Program-made: the position numbers and the translations under genes
Assembly: GCA_022798855.1 (NCBI GenBank)
Contig: JAAWNI010000009.1
Coordinates: 1-22,812, forward strand
Direction: 5' to 3'
DNA: 22,812 nt
From: Lawsonibacter sp.
GTDB taxonomy: Bacteria; Bacillota; Clostridia; Oscillospirales; Oscillospiraceae
In this document: piece after piece, positions 13,622 to 20,463 of the stretch
Layout of the letters: each line of letters begins with the position of its first letter
Numbering within the stretch: position 1 is the stretch's first letter
The notes under the pieces: model-generated
Databases searched by the model: none
What the model was told of the DNA's origin: nothing
What the model saw: only the letters and a program-made list of their open reading frames with translations

Positions 13622-15592
13622 ATGAGCAAGACTAGAAAAGTAGGTTTTACCGAAACCGTCCTGCGCGACGCGAACCAGTCCCTGATCGCCACCCGCCTGC
13701 CCTACAGCAAATTTGAGTCCATTCTGGAGACCATCGACAAGGCCGGCTACTATTCCGCCGAGGTCTGGGGTGGAGCCACCTTCGACGTCTGCCTGCGCTA
13801 CCTGCAGGAGGACCCCTGGGAGCGGCTGCGGAAGATCCGCGCCAAAATGCCCAACACCAAGCTGCAGATGCTGCTGCGCGGCCAGAACATCCTGGGCTAT
13901 AAGCACTACCCCGACGACGTGGTGCGCAAGTTCGTGGAGTACTCCATCAAGAACGGCATTGACATCATCCGTATTTTCGACGCCCTGAACGACGTGCGCA
14001 ACCTGGAGGTCGCCGTGGATGAGGCGGTCAAGCGGGGCGGACACGCCTCCGGCACCATCTGCTTCACCACCAGCCCCGTCCACACCCTGGAGAAGAACGT
14101 CCAGATGGTGAAGGACCTGCAGAAGATGGGCGTCAAGTCCATCTGCATCAAGGACATGGCCGGCATCATGGGCCCCAAGGAGGCCTACGACCTGGTGTCC
14201 GCCATTAAGGACGCCGTCCCCGAGCTGCCTGTGGTCATCCATACCCACTGCACCACCGGCCTGGCCTTTATGACCTGCCTGAAAGCGGTGGAGGCCGGCG
14301 CCGACGTGCTGGACACCGCCATCTCCCCCATGTCCGGCGGCACCGCCCAGCCCGCCACCGAGACGCTGGCCTACGCCCTGCGCACCCTGGGCTATCAGGT
14401 GGACCTGGACGACAAGGTGCTCATCAAGATGGCCGACTACTTCAAGGGCGTCCGGGCCGACTTCATCAAGGACGGCACCCTGGACCCCATCTCCCTGACC
14501 ACCGACACCCAGTGCCTGAACTACCAGATCCCCGGCGGCATGCTGTCCAACCTGATCTCCCAGCTGAAAATGATGAACGCCATCGACAAGCTGGACGAGG
14601 CCCTGGCCGAGACGCCCAAGGTCCGCGCCGACATGGGCTATCCCCCCCTGGTCACCCCCACCAGCCAGATGGTCGGCTCCCAGGCCGTGCAGAACGTGCT
14701 GGCCGGCGAGCGCTACAAGGTGGTGGGCAAGGAGATCAAGGCCTACTGCCGCGGCGAGTACGGCCGCACCCCCGCCCCCATCAACGCCGAGATCCAGAAG
14801 AAGATCCTGGGCGGCACCCCCGTGGTGGAGGGCCGCTTCGCCGACTCCCTGGCCCCCGAGTTTGAGAAGACCAAGAAGGAGCTGGGCGCCACCGCCAAGA
14901 GCGATGAGGACGTGCTGAGCTACATCGCCTTCCCCCAGGTCGCCATGGCCTTCTTCAAGGACCGTGAGGCCGGCTTCCCCAAGAAGGACGCCCCCAAGGC
15001 CGCCGCTCCCGCCGCCGCCAAGCCGGCTGACCTGCCCCCCGTGCCCGCCTGGCAGGGCCATGTGTACTACGCCAATGTGCCCGGCTCTGCGGCCAACGGC
15101 GCCACCTCCCGGCCCATCCAGCCCTTCGCCGCCAGCTATCAGCCCCCCCACCTGGTGATGGGCGGCCGGGACGGCTGCCCCGGCAACTACACCATTACCA
15201 TCGACGGCAAGTCCTATCAGGTGAGTGTTGCCGCCGCTGACGGAGCGGCCCCCGCCCCCGCCGCGGCTCCTGTGGCTGCCGCTCCCGTTGCCGCCGCCCC
15301 TGTGGCCGCTCCGGCTCCTGCCGCCGCGCCCGCCCCGGCTCCGGCCCCCGCAGCCCCTGCCGCCGCCCCCGCAGCCGGCGAGACTGCCGTGAAGAGCCCC
15401 ATGCCCGGCAACATCTTCAAGGTGGAGTGCCAGCCCGGCCAGGCCGTGAAGGCCGGCGATGTGCTCATCGTCCTGGAGGCCATGAAGATGGAGATTGAAG
15501 TCTCCGCCCCCGTGGACGGAACCGTCAAGGCCGTGGCCGCCTCCGTTGGCGCCGCCGTCAATACCGACGACCTGCTGGTCACCCTGGGCTAA
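13622..15592 (+). CDS. oadA: Oxaloacetate decarboxylase alpha / pyruvate carboxylase subunit B-type biotin protein
   Basis: This 656-residue protein transfers the carboxyl group of oxaloacetate to or from protein-bound biotin. The carboxyltransferase TIM barrel (about 5-275) shows D16 in ETVLRDANQS, carbamylated K177 in ICIKDMAG, and metal ligands H207/H209 in VIHTHC. The conserved PycB/OadA domain runs to about 455. Residues 471-518 form an unusual segment rich in Pro, Tyr and Gly. A short YTITIDGKSYQVSV strand region and an Ala/Pro linker of about 50 residues with PVAAA repeats follow. The biotinyl domain ends the protein, with K622 in EAMKMEIEV. The start follows GGAGG at 13607. No membrane beta or gamma subunit or biotin carboxylase is adjacent, so it could serve a sodium-pumping decarboxylase or a two-part pyruvate carboxylase. 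Strongly C/G-biased third positions suggest high expression. Confidence 0.93.
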   Translation: MSKTRKVGFTETVLRDANQSLIATRLPYSKFESILETIDKAGYYSAEVWGGATFDVCLRYLQEDPWERLRKIRAKMPNTKLQMLLRGQNILGYKHYPDDVVRKFVEYSIKNGIDIIRIFDALNDVRNLEVAVDEAVKRGGHASGTICFTTSPVHTLEKNVQMVKDLQKMGVKSICIKDMAGIMGPKEAYDLVSAIKDAVPELPVVIHTHCTTGLAFMTCLKAVEAGADVLDTAISPMSGGTAQPATETLAYALRTLGYQVDLDDKVLIKMADYFKGVRADFIKDGTLDPISLTTDTQCLNYQIPGGMLSNLISQLKMMNAIDKLDEALAETPKVRADMGYPPLVTPTSQMVGSQAVQNVLAGERYKVVGKEIKAYCRGEYGRTPAPINAEIQKKILGGTPVVEGRFADSLAPEFEKTKKELGATAKSDEDVLSYIAFPQVAMAFFKDREAGFPKKDAPKAAAPAAAKPADLPPVPAWQGHVYYANVPGSAANGATSRPIQPFAASYQPPHLVMGGRDGCPGNYTITIDGKSYQVSVAAADGAAPAPAAAPVAAAPVAAAPVAAPAPAAAPAPAPAPAAPAAAPAAGETAVKSPMPGNIFKVECQPGQAVKAGDVLIVLEAMKMEIEVSAPVDGTVKAVAASVGAAVNTDDLLVTLG

Positions 15593-15606
15593 ATCGACAA
15601 ATAAAA

Positions 15607-15636
15607 CCTCCGGCGTCTGTTTCAGGACGCCGGAGG
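15607..15636 (+). terminator. Terminator of oadA
   Basis: CCTCCGGCGTC pairs perfectly with GACGCCGGAGG (11 bp) around an 8-base loop, followed by CTTGTTTT. Confidence 0.93.
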
Positions 15637-15660
15637 CTTGTTTTACCTGGGGGATGGAAA

Positions 15661-15691
15661 CAGGCGGCCATCCATCGTGAATGGCCGCCTG
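15661..15691 (-). terminator. Likely terminator of the DUF4180 gene
   Basis: CAGGCGGCCAT (15661-15671) pairs perfectly with ATGGCCGCCTG (15681-15691), 11 bp around a 9-base loop. On the minus strand it lies 24 bases after the DUF4180 stop and is followed by TTTCC, a weak T-run. Confidence 0.65.
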
Positions 15692-15695
15692 AAAA

Positions 15696-15708
15696 CTGGA
15701 ATTTGTAC
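15696..15708. repeat. Left arm of a 13-bp inverted repeat around the DUF4180 gene
   Basis: CTGGAATTTGTAC is the exact reverse complement of 16110-16122. The arm sits between the DUF4180 stop and its terminator. Confidence 0.75.
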
Positions 15709-15715
15709 TCTGTTA

Positions 15716-16084
15716 TTACTGTGCCCGCGCCAATTTCTGGATGGCTTCCTCTTTTGTCGCGGTAAAAAAGATGTCTCTGCCCTGGTTGGACTCATAGATG
15801 AAGTCTTTCAGGGGCTTGCTGGTGTAGTGGGAGTAGTCGCCGTAGATGGCGGCTTTTATATGGTAATTGACAAATTTCTGGAGAATTTCCCCGGCGATGC
15901 CGGAGCTGAGGATGAAAAACTCCTCCCGAACCAGCTCCTTGGGCAGGGCGATCCGCTCCGCGCCAGTCTCATATTTCACGGACATAACCAGGTCCAGGGC
16001 GGACTGTGTGTCAGTAATGACTGCCTCGTCACTGGAAATGACCGCGATATCAATGCCATTTTTGTTGAGTATTTCGATGTTCAT
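15716..16084 (-). CDS. DUF4180 domain protein
   Basis: This is a 122-residue soluble protein with no signal peptide or membrane segment. It matches the DUF4180 pattern over its whole length: ISSDEAVITDTQSALDLVM, then ELVREEFFILSSGIAGEILQKFVNY, then DYSHYTSKPLKDFIYESNQG and IFF. Function is unknown; the central alternation of helix and strand resembles STAS-like or SpoIIAA-like small folds, which is only an impression. It is monocistronic, with its own promoter at 16133-16161 and ribosome site CAGGAGGATACTT. Base composition is lower in GC than its neighbours and the gene is enclosed by a perfect 13-bp inverted repeat, both compatible with acquisition as a unit. Confidence 0.9.
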   Translation of the reverse strand: MNIEILNKNGIDIAVISSDEAVITDTQSALDLVMSVKYETGAERIALPKELVREEFFILSSGIAGEILQKFVNYHIKAAIYGDYSHYTSKPLKDFIYESNQGRDIFFTATKEEAIQKLARAQ

Positions 16085-16109
16085 AAGTATCCTCCTGACT
16101 AAATTTGCG

Positions 16110-16122
16110 GTACAAATTCCAG
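16110..16122. repeat. Right arm of the 13-bp inverted repeat around the DUF4180 gene
   Basis: GTACAAATTCCAG is the exact reverse complement of 15696-15708. It lies in the 5' leader, between the -10 hexamer at 16133-16138 and the ribosome site. Confidence 0.75.
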
Positions 16123-16132
16123 CTAAAGGTGG

Positions 16133-16161
16133 ATGTTAGCATATTTTTGCCACTTTGTCAA
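16133..16161 (-). promoter_or_regulatory. Promoter of the DUF4180 gene
   Basis: The minus strand shows a consensus TTGACA (16161-16156), a 17-base spacer and TAACAT (16138-16133). It lies outside the inverted repeat that encloses the gene. Confidence 0.8.
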
Positions 16162-16215
16162 TTCATACTGATGCCGGTTGTACGCTTGCCCCACAAATTC
16201 AGGAAACCCTTCGAA

Positions 16216-16262
16216 TGTAGGGCAAGGGCTCTGCCCTTGCCTGATTCTATTCCTATCCTACA
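16216..16262. repeat. Hairpin-forming repeat with TGTAGG ends, copy 3
   Basis: It starts TGTAGG (16216-16221) and ends CCTACA (16257-16262). Inside is a perfect 9-bp stem, GGCAAGGGC (16221-16229) with GCCCTTGCC (16233-16241), around a 3-base loop. The start AATGTAGGGC is shared with 6456-6464. It lies in the 491-base gap between the divergent DUF4180 and lipoprotein genes; apart from this repeat, the two promoters and a short GCAGCGCTGC palindrome (about 16328-16337), I see nothing in that gap. Confidence 0.6.
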
Positions 16263-16461
16263 CGATTCCCGCCCATCTCTTGTAAGATGAGGTGCCGGAA
16301 AAACGGGGCGGGACAGAGTCCGCCTCCGCAGCGCTGCTTTTGTTAAATGCACAATCAGGACATTCTCCCTCGCGGCAGTGGTGGGATGCATTGTGGGTTA
16401 TATACAATCTTAAAATTTGAAAAAAATTTTCGGAAAAGTACTTCCATTTTCCCGGGACTTG

Positions 16462-16470
16462 TGCTATACT
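16462..16470 (+). promoter_or_regulatory. Extended -10 promoter of the lipoprotein gene
   Basis: TGCTATACT is an extended -10 element; the -35 position (TTCCAT) is poor. It gives a leader of about 100 bases that includes a GC-rich inverted stretch near 16491-16520. Confidence 0.55.
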
Positions 16471-16575
16471 GTCCCTGTCAAGAGAAAAGAGGCGCGGCCC
16501 GCCCTGGCGGACGCCGCGTTACAGGTCCCTTGTATGATAAGAAATGAAACATTAAAAGGAAATGAGGTATTGGTT

Positions 16576-17568
16576 ATGAAACTGTGGAAACGACTGATTC
16601 CCCTGACCCTGGCGATGACCCTGCTGGCCGGATGCGCCCAGGGAGCGGCTGGAAGCAACGGCTCCGAAAGCTTGGGGCTGGACGAGATTTATGTGGACCA
16701 GGTCGCCCTGGGAGAGGTGCTGATCGAGGACGAGGCGGTGGCCCTGGCCGGCGCGCCCGCCGTGAACAACATGCTGCTGCCGGTGGCCTCCGGCAAGGCG
16801 GTGAAGGAGAACACCCGCGTGACCATCGACTACTCCAACACCCAGGACGGCTATGTGATGGTCAACTTCACCGGCACCACCAAGACCCGGCTGAAGGTCC
16901 AGGTCATCGGCCCCGCCACCACCTACACCTATAACCTGAACGTGGGCGAGTGGACCACCTTCCCCCTGTCCGACGGAAACGGCGACTACACCGTCTCCGT
17001 GCTGGAGAACACCACTGGCAGCAAATACGCCCAGGTGCTGGCCGCCAAGTTCAAGGTGTCCCTGGCCGACGAGTTCGCCCCCTTCCTGCGGCCCAACCAG
17101 TATGTAAACTACGCCGTGGCCGCTAACACCATCGCCAAGGCCAAGGAGCTGGCGGGCGGCGAGACAGACCACCTGAAACTGGTGGAAATCATCTACAACT
17201 ATGTGGTCAACAACTTCACCTATGACAAGCAGCTGGCCGCCACCGTCAAGAGCGGCTACCTGCCCGTGCTGGACAACGTGCTGGCCGCCAAGAAGGGCAT
17301 CTGCTTCGACTATGCCGGCCTGATGACCGGTATGCTCCGCAGCCTGGGCGTGCCCTGCAAGCTGGTGGTGGGCTACGCCGGAACCGCCTACCACGCCTGG
17401 ATCAGCGTTTGGTCCGCCGAGACCGGCTGGGTGGACGGCGCCATCTACTTCGACGGCAGCGTCTGGCAGCGGATGGACCCCACCTTCGCTTCCTCCAGCA
17501 AGGGCAGCGAGGCGATCATGCAGTATATCGGCGACGGGAAAAACTACAGCGTGAAGTACGTCTACTGA
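16576..17568 (+). CDS. Transglutaminase-like domain lipoprotein
   Basis: This is a 330-residue exported lipoprotein. The signal peptide MKLWKRLIPLTLAMTLLAGC has a lipobox LLAGC with Cys20, so it is anchored on the outer face of the membrane. A beta-rich region follows (about 70-165; TRVTIDYSNTQDGYVMVNF). The C-terminal half is a transglutaminase/cysteine-protease-like core with the full triad visible: C243 in KKGICFDYAG, H273 in YHAWISVW, D301 in RMDPTF. Such surface proteins may cleave or cross-link peptides; no substrate is indicated. The start follows AAAAGGAAATGAGG; an in-frame ATG at about 16534 would put seven codons' worth of polar residues before the signal peptide and is less likely. 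A hairpin follows the gene. Confidence 0.9.
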   Translation: MKLWKRLIPLTLAMTLLAGCAQGAAGSNGSESLGLDEIYVDQVALGEVLIEDEAVALAGAPAVNNMLLPVASGKAVKENTRVTIDYSNTQDGYVMVNFTGTTKTRLKVQVIGPATTYTYNLNVGEWTTFPLSDGNGDYTVSVLENTTGSKYAQVLAAKFKVSLADEFAPFLRPNQYVNYAVAANTIAKAKELAGGETDHLKLVEIIYNYVVNNFTYDKQLAATVKSGYLPVLDNVLAAKKGICFDYAGLMTGMLRSLGVPCKLVVGYAGTAYHAWISVWSAETGWVDGAIYFDGSVWQRMDPTFASSSKGSEAIMQYIGDGKNYSVKYVY

Positions 17569-17620
17569 GTTTTCAGAAAAAGGGAAAAAAGCTCTTTACG
17601 AATGGAGAATTTTGTTTTAC

Positions 17621-17650
17621 AATGGGCTTGCGGCTTTCCGCAAGCCCATT
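17621..17650 (+). terminator. Stem-loop after the lipoprotein gene
   Basis: AATGGGCTTGCGG pairs perfectly with CCGCAAGCCCATT (13 bp) around a 4-base loop. The following CATTATTACT has only a weak T-run, so it may be leaky. No obvious promoter is visible between it and the pilC-like gene at 17706, so partial read-through into the pilus-like operon is possible. Confidence 0.7.
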
Positions 17651-17705
17651 CATTATTACTGGCCGGACCGCCCTGGGCCCGGTCCCGATCGGAGTTTGAG
17701 TTTGT

Positions 17706-18749
17706 ATGAAGAGAAGCACGATTTCCAATGAAGAGCTCTCTGTGCTGTGCCTGGAGCTGTCCATGCTCTTCCACGCGGGCGTGGGGATGGGGGACGCCCT
17801 CACCCTCCTGGCCGAGGAGAGCGCGCCGGAGTATAAGGAGATGCTCTCCGCCATGGCGGAGAAGCTGGACTTCGGCTCCACCCTGTCCGCCGCCATGCGG
17901 GAGACGGGGCGGTTCCCCGTCTACGTCTGCGGCCTGGTGGAGGTAGGCGAGCGGGCCGGCCGGGCGGAGGAAGCCCTGGCCGCCCTGGCCCGGTACTACG
18001 AGGGCCGCGCCCGGCTGGACCGGCGGATCAAAAGCGCCCTGCTGTATCCGGCGGTGATGCTGATGCTGATGCTGGTGGTCATCGCGGTGCTGCTGGTCAA
18101 GGTCCTCCCCATTTTCAACGACGTATACGCCTCGCTGGGCGGACGGCTCACCGGCGTGGCCGGCGGCCTTTTGGCCATGGGCCAGTGGCTGGACGGGGCC
18201 ATGCCCGTGCTGTGGGTGCTGCTGGCCGCCGTGGTGGCCTTCCTGGCTGCCTTCGCCGCCGTGCCCTCCTTCCGGGAGCATCTCACCGGCGTCTGGCGCA
18301 AAAGCCGGGGGGACAAGGGCCTGGCCCGGAAGATGAACGACGCCCGCCTGGCCCAGGCCCTGTCCATGGGCATGGCCAGCGGAATGCTGCTGGAGCAGGC
18401 GGTGGAGCTGGCTTCCGGCCTGATGGAGGACGTCCCCCAGGCGAAGGCCCGGTGCGCCGACTGCCGGACCCGGCTGGAGCAGGGGGAGCGGGTGAGCAAA
18501 GCCATGAAGGACAGCAGCCTGCTGCCCGCCGCCGCCTGCCGCCTGCTGGAGCTGGGCCAGCGCAGCGGCGCGGGCGACGCCGCCATGGCCAAGATCGCCG
18601 CCGACCTGTCCGAGGAGAGCGAGGCCGCCCTGGAGGACCAGGTGAGCCGGGTGGAGCCCGCCCTGGTGTTGGTCTGCTCCATCCTGGTGGGCCTGATCCT
18701 GCTGTCCGTCATGCTGCCGCTGATGAACATTATGTCGGCCATCGGGTGA
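17706..18749 (+). CDS. PilC/GspF-family inner-membrane platform protein
   Basis: This 347-residue protein is the first gene of a type IV filament-like operon. PilC/GspF is the membrane platform on which the assembly ATPase acts. Two T2SSF-type repeats are visible: the first (about 10-125) with LSMLFHAGVGMGDALTLLAE and VEVGERAGRAEEALAALARYYE, the second (about 215-335) with LSMGMASGMLLEQAVELA and LLELGQRSGAGDAAMAKIA. Membrane segments lie near 112-134, 165-187 and 318-342. It is shorter than the usual ~400 residues because the N-terminal extension is absent. The start follows CGGAG. The next gene begins 6 bases after its stop. Confidence 0.92.
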   Translation: MKRSTISNEELSVLCLELSMLFHAGVGMGDALTLLAEESAPEYKEMLSAMAEKLDFGSTLSAAMRETGRFPVYVCGLVEVGERAGRAEEALAALARYYEGRARLDRRIKSALLYPAVMLMLMLVVIAVLLVKVLPIFNDVYASLGGRLTGVAGGLLAMGQWLDGAMPVLWVLLAAVVAFLAAFAAVPSFREHLTGVWRKSRGDKGLARKMNDARLAQALSMGMASGMLLEQAVELASGLMEDVPQAKARCADCRTRLEQGERVSKAMKDSSLLPAAACRLLELGQRSGAGDAAMAKIAADLSEESEAALEDQVSRVEPALVLVCSILVGLILLSVMLPLMNIMSAIG

Positions 18750-18755
18750 CGGGCT

Positions 18756-19079
18756 ATGAGGGGAAGAAGGACGCCCTGGGGGGCGCTGCTGCGTGGCCTG
18801 CTGCTGCCCGCGGCATGCATTGTGATTTTAGTCGGGTTCTCCACCGCGCTGAACAGCCTGAACAGCGGCCATGAAGCGGAGGACCAGCGCCAGCTGGAGG
18901 AGGCCCTGCGGCGGGGCTGCGTGGCCTGCTACGCGGCCGAGGGGGTCTACCCCCCCAATCTGGACTACTTAAAGGAGCACTACGGCGTTCAGGTGGACGA
19001 TGCCCGGTACGTGGTGATTTACAGCGTATTCGCGGATAATCTGATGCCTGATATTACGGTGCTGGTGAATGAGCCATGA
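18756..19079 (+). CDS. Small single-pass protein, pseudopilin-like
   Basis: This is a 107-residue protein with a basic N-terminus, one membrane helix (about 13-31, LRGLLLPAACIVILVGFSTA) and a small outer domain. The sequence LEEALRRGCVACYAAEGVYP, followed by PNLDYLKEHYG, resembles the start of GspG/pilin globular domains, where a long helix leads to an xGxYP turn. No G-FTLxE prepilin peptidase site is present. It starts 6 bases after the pilC-like gene and overlaps the next gene by 4 bases (ATGA), so it is translationally coupled. Pseudopilin function is inferred from context and this resemblance. Confidence 0.75.
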   Translation: MRGRRTPWGALLRGLLLPAACIVILVGFSTALNSLNSGHEAEDQRQLEEALRRGCVACYAAEGVYPPNLDYLKEHYGVQVDDARYVVIYSVFADNLMPDITVLVNEP

Positions 19080-19558
19080 GACGAAAACCGATCCAACATC
19101 ATATCGACGGACTGGCCGCCCTGCTGTTGTTCGGGGTGTTCGCGGTCTGTGTTCTGGCGGTGCTCCTCACCGGGGCGGACGCCTACCGCCGGCTGACCCA
19201 GCGGGATCAGGCCGCCTACGACCGGCGCACCTGTGAGCAGTACCTCACCACCCGGGTCCGCCAGGCCGACCGGACAGGCAGCGTGGCCATCGAGAACCGG
19301 GGCGGGACTGACGTGCTGGTCCTGGGGGCGGATGAGGAGTATATCACCTACATCTACCACTACGAGGGCTGGCTGATGGAGCTGTACATCTGGTCCGGGG
19401 AGCCCATGGTCCCGGAGGAGGGCCGGCAGCTGCTGGAGGCTGAGGGCCTGGAGATGTCCCTGGAGGGCAGCCTGCTTACCTTTAAAATTTCCCCCGCCCC
19501 GGGCGTGACGGACACCATGCTGCTGTCCCTGCGGGGGGAAGAGGGGGTGGACGCATGA
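19076..19558 (+). CDS. DUF4860-like single-pass protein, pseudopilin-like
   Basis: This is a 160-residue protein: a basic leader MRRKPIQHHIDG, then a membrane helix LAALLLFGVFAVCVLAVLL, then an outer domain (TCEQYLTTRVRQADRTGSVAIEN and later repeated strand-like segments). It fits the DUF4860 proteins found in Firmicute pilus-like operons. A Gly precedes the helix, as in prepilin cleavage sites, but Glu at position 5 is missing, as in the tip pseudopilin GspK. It overlaps both neighbours by 4 bases. Confidence 0.8.
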   Translation: MRRKPIQHHIDGLAALLLFGVFAVCVLAVLLTGADAYRRLTQRDQAAYDRRTCEQYLTTRVRQADRTGSVAIENRGGTDVLVLGADEEYITYIYHYEGWLMELYIWSGEPMVPEEGRQLLEAEGLEMSLEGSLLTFKISPAPGVTDTMLLSLRGEEGVDA

Positions 19559-20007
19559 CAAGGAGCAAGGCCCCTTTGGCCATGATGGAGCAGATGGTGA
19601 TGCTGCTGGTGTTCGCTCTGGCCGCCGCCCTGTGCCTTCAGGCCTTTGTGAAGTCGGACGGCATGTCCAAGCGGGGGGAGACCCGGGACCGTGCCGTGGT
19701 CCTGGTCCAGAACGCCGCCGAAGCCGTCCGCGCCTGCGGCGGGGACTTTGAGGAAGCGGCGCAGCTGCTGGGGGCGGAAGACTGGGACGAGGAGTCCATC
19801 ACCCTCAACTACAACAGCGGCTGGGAGCCTGTTGCCCCCGGCGGGAGCGGGCTGCACTATATGCTGGGCGTCGGGCGGATGGATGACAGCGGTGTGCCCA
19901 GTATGGGCAAGGCCGTGGTGTATGTCAAGGATTTGACCATTCTGTCTGCGGACGACGACCTGTTCCGCATTGAGGTGGCCTGGCAGGAGGTGAGCGCCCA
20001 TGACTGA
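19555..20007 (+). CDS. Divergent pseudopilin-like protein
   Basis: This is a 150-residue protein with an N-terminus that keeps the pilin layout: a short basic leader MTRSKAP, then LAMMEQMVMLLVFALAAALC as a helix with Glu at position 5 of the putative mature protein. The residue before the cleavage point is Pro instead of Gly. A soluble domain of about 110 residues follows (GDFEEAAQLLGAEDWDEESI ... VVYVKDLTIL). No family name is recognised with certainty. It overlaps the gene before by 4 bases and the one after by 8 bases. Confidence 0.8.
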   Translation: MTRSKAPLAMMEQMVMLLVFALAAALCLQAFVKSDGMSKRGETRDRAVVLVQNAAEAVRACGGDFEEAAQLLGAEDWDEESITLNYNSGWEPVAPGGSGLHYMLGVGRMDDSGVPSMGKAVVYVKDLTILSADDDLFRIEVAWQEVSAHD

Positions 20008-20449
20008 GAAAAAACGGGAGGGCTTCGCCCCTCCGGCACTGGGCGGCTCCTCCCTGCTGGTGGTCTTCGCCGTGCTGGCCCTGACGGTGTTCGCCCTGCT
20101 GTCCCTGTCCACCGTCCGGGCGGACGTGCGCCTGGGGGATGCCACCGAGAAGATGGTGTCCAGCTACTACGCCGCCGACGTGAAGGCCCAGGAGATTCTG
20201 GCTAAGCTGCGCACCGGCGCACCGTTGCCGGAGGACGTGGAGTTTGAAGCCACCATTTCTGATTATCCAGATCACAGCGAAACCATCTTTTCCTACTCCA
20301 TCCCCATCTCCGACACCCAGGAGCTCCAGGTGGAGGTGCTGGTGGAGCCGGACGGCAGCTATCAGGTCCGGCGCTGGCAGGCGGCCGCCGTGGGGGATTG
20401 GACCTTTGATGACAGCCTGGACCTCTGGGATGGGGATATTTTGTTTTAA
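20000..20449 (+). CDS. Single-pass protein resembling PilX/GspK N-terminus
   Basis: This is a 149-residue protein. After MTEKKREGFAPPALGG comes a long membrane helix (SSLLVVFAVLALTVFALLSL), then an extended helical stretch ending in MVSSYYAADVKAQEILAKL and a small strand-rich domain. PilX and GspK proteins have a similar GxxLLVVL..LA..T..ALS helix and AxxxYYAADAQ-like follow-on, so it could be a minor tip subunit. This is pattern resemblance, not a firm family call. It is followed by 14 bases to the pilT start. Confidence 0.78.
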   Translation: MTEKKREGFAPPALGGSSLLVVFAVLALTVFALLSLSTVRADVRLGDATEKMVSSYYAADVKAQEILAKLRTGAPLPEDVEFEATISDYPDHSETIFSYSIPISDTQELQVEVLVEPDGSYQVRRWQAAAVGDWTFDDSLDLWDGDILF

Positions 20450-20463
20450 AAGAGGAGAGAACC

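Noticed and set aside
13366..13692. 108-codon minus-strand frame covering the MITE-like element, whose last ~30 codons resemble a frame in positions 3-98.
   Set aside because: The two copies are related as DNA and stop at the same place because the element end supplies the stop. The frame begins inside oadA and has no ribosome site, so a gene is not supported.
13553..15151. Long Gly/His/Val-rich open frame opposite oadA.
   Set aside because: Antisense shadow of a strongly biased coding gene; no family features.
16158..16391. 77-codon minus-strand frame in the gap upstream of the lipoprotein gene.
   Set aside because: No ribosome site or domain, and it crosses the hairpin repeat and the DUF4180 promoter.
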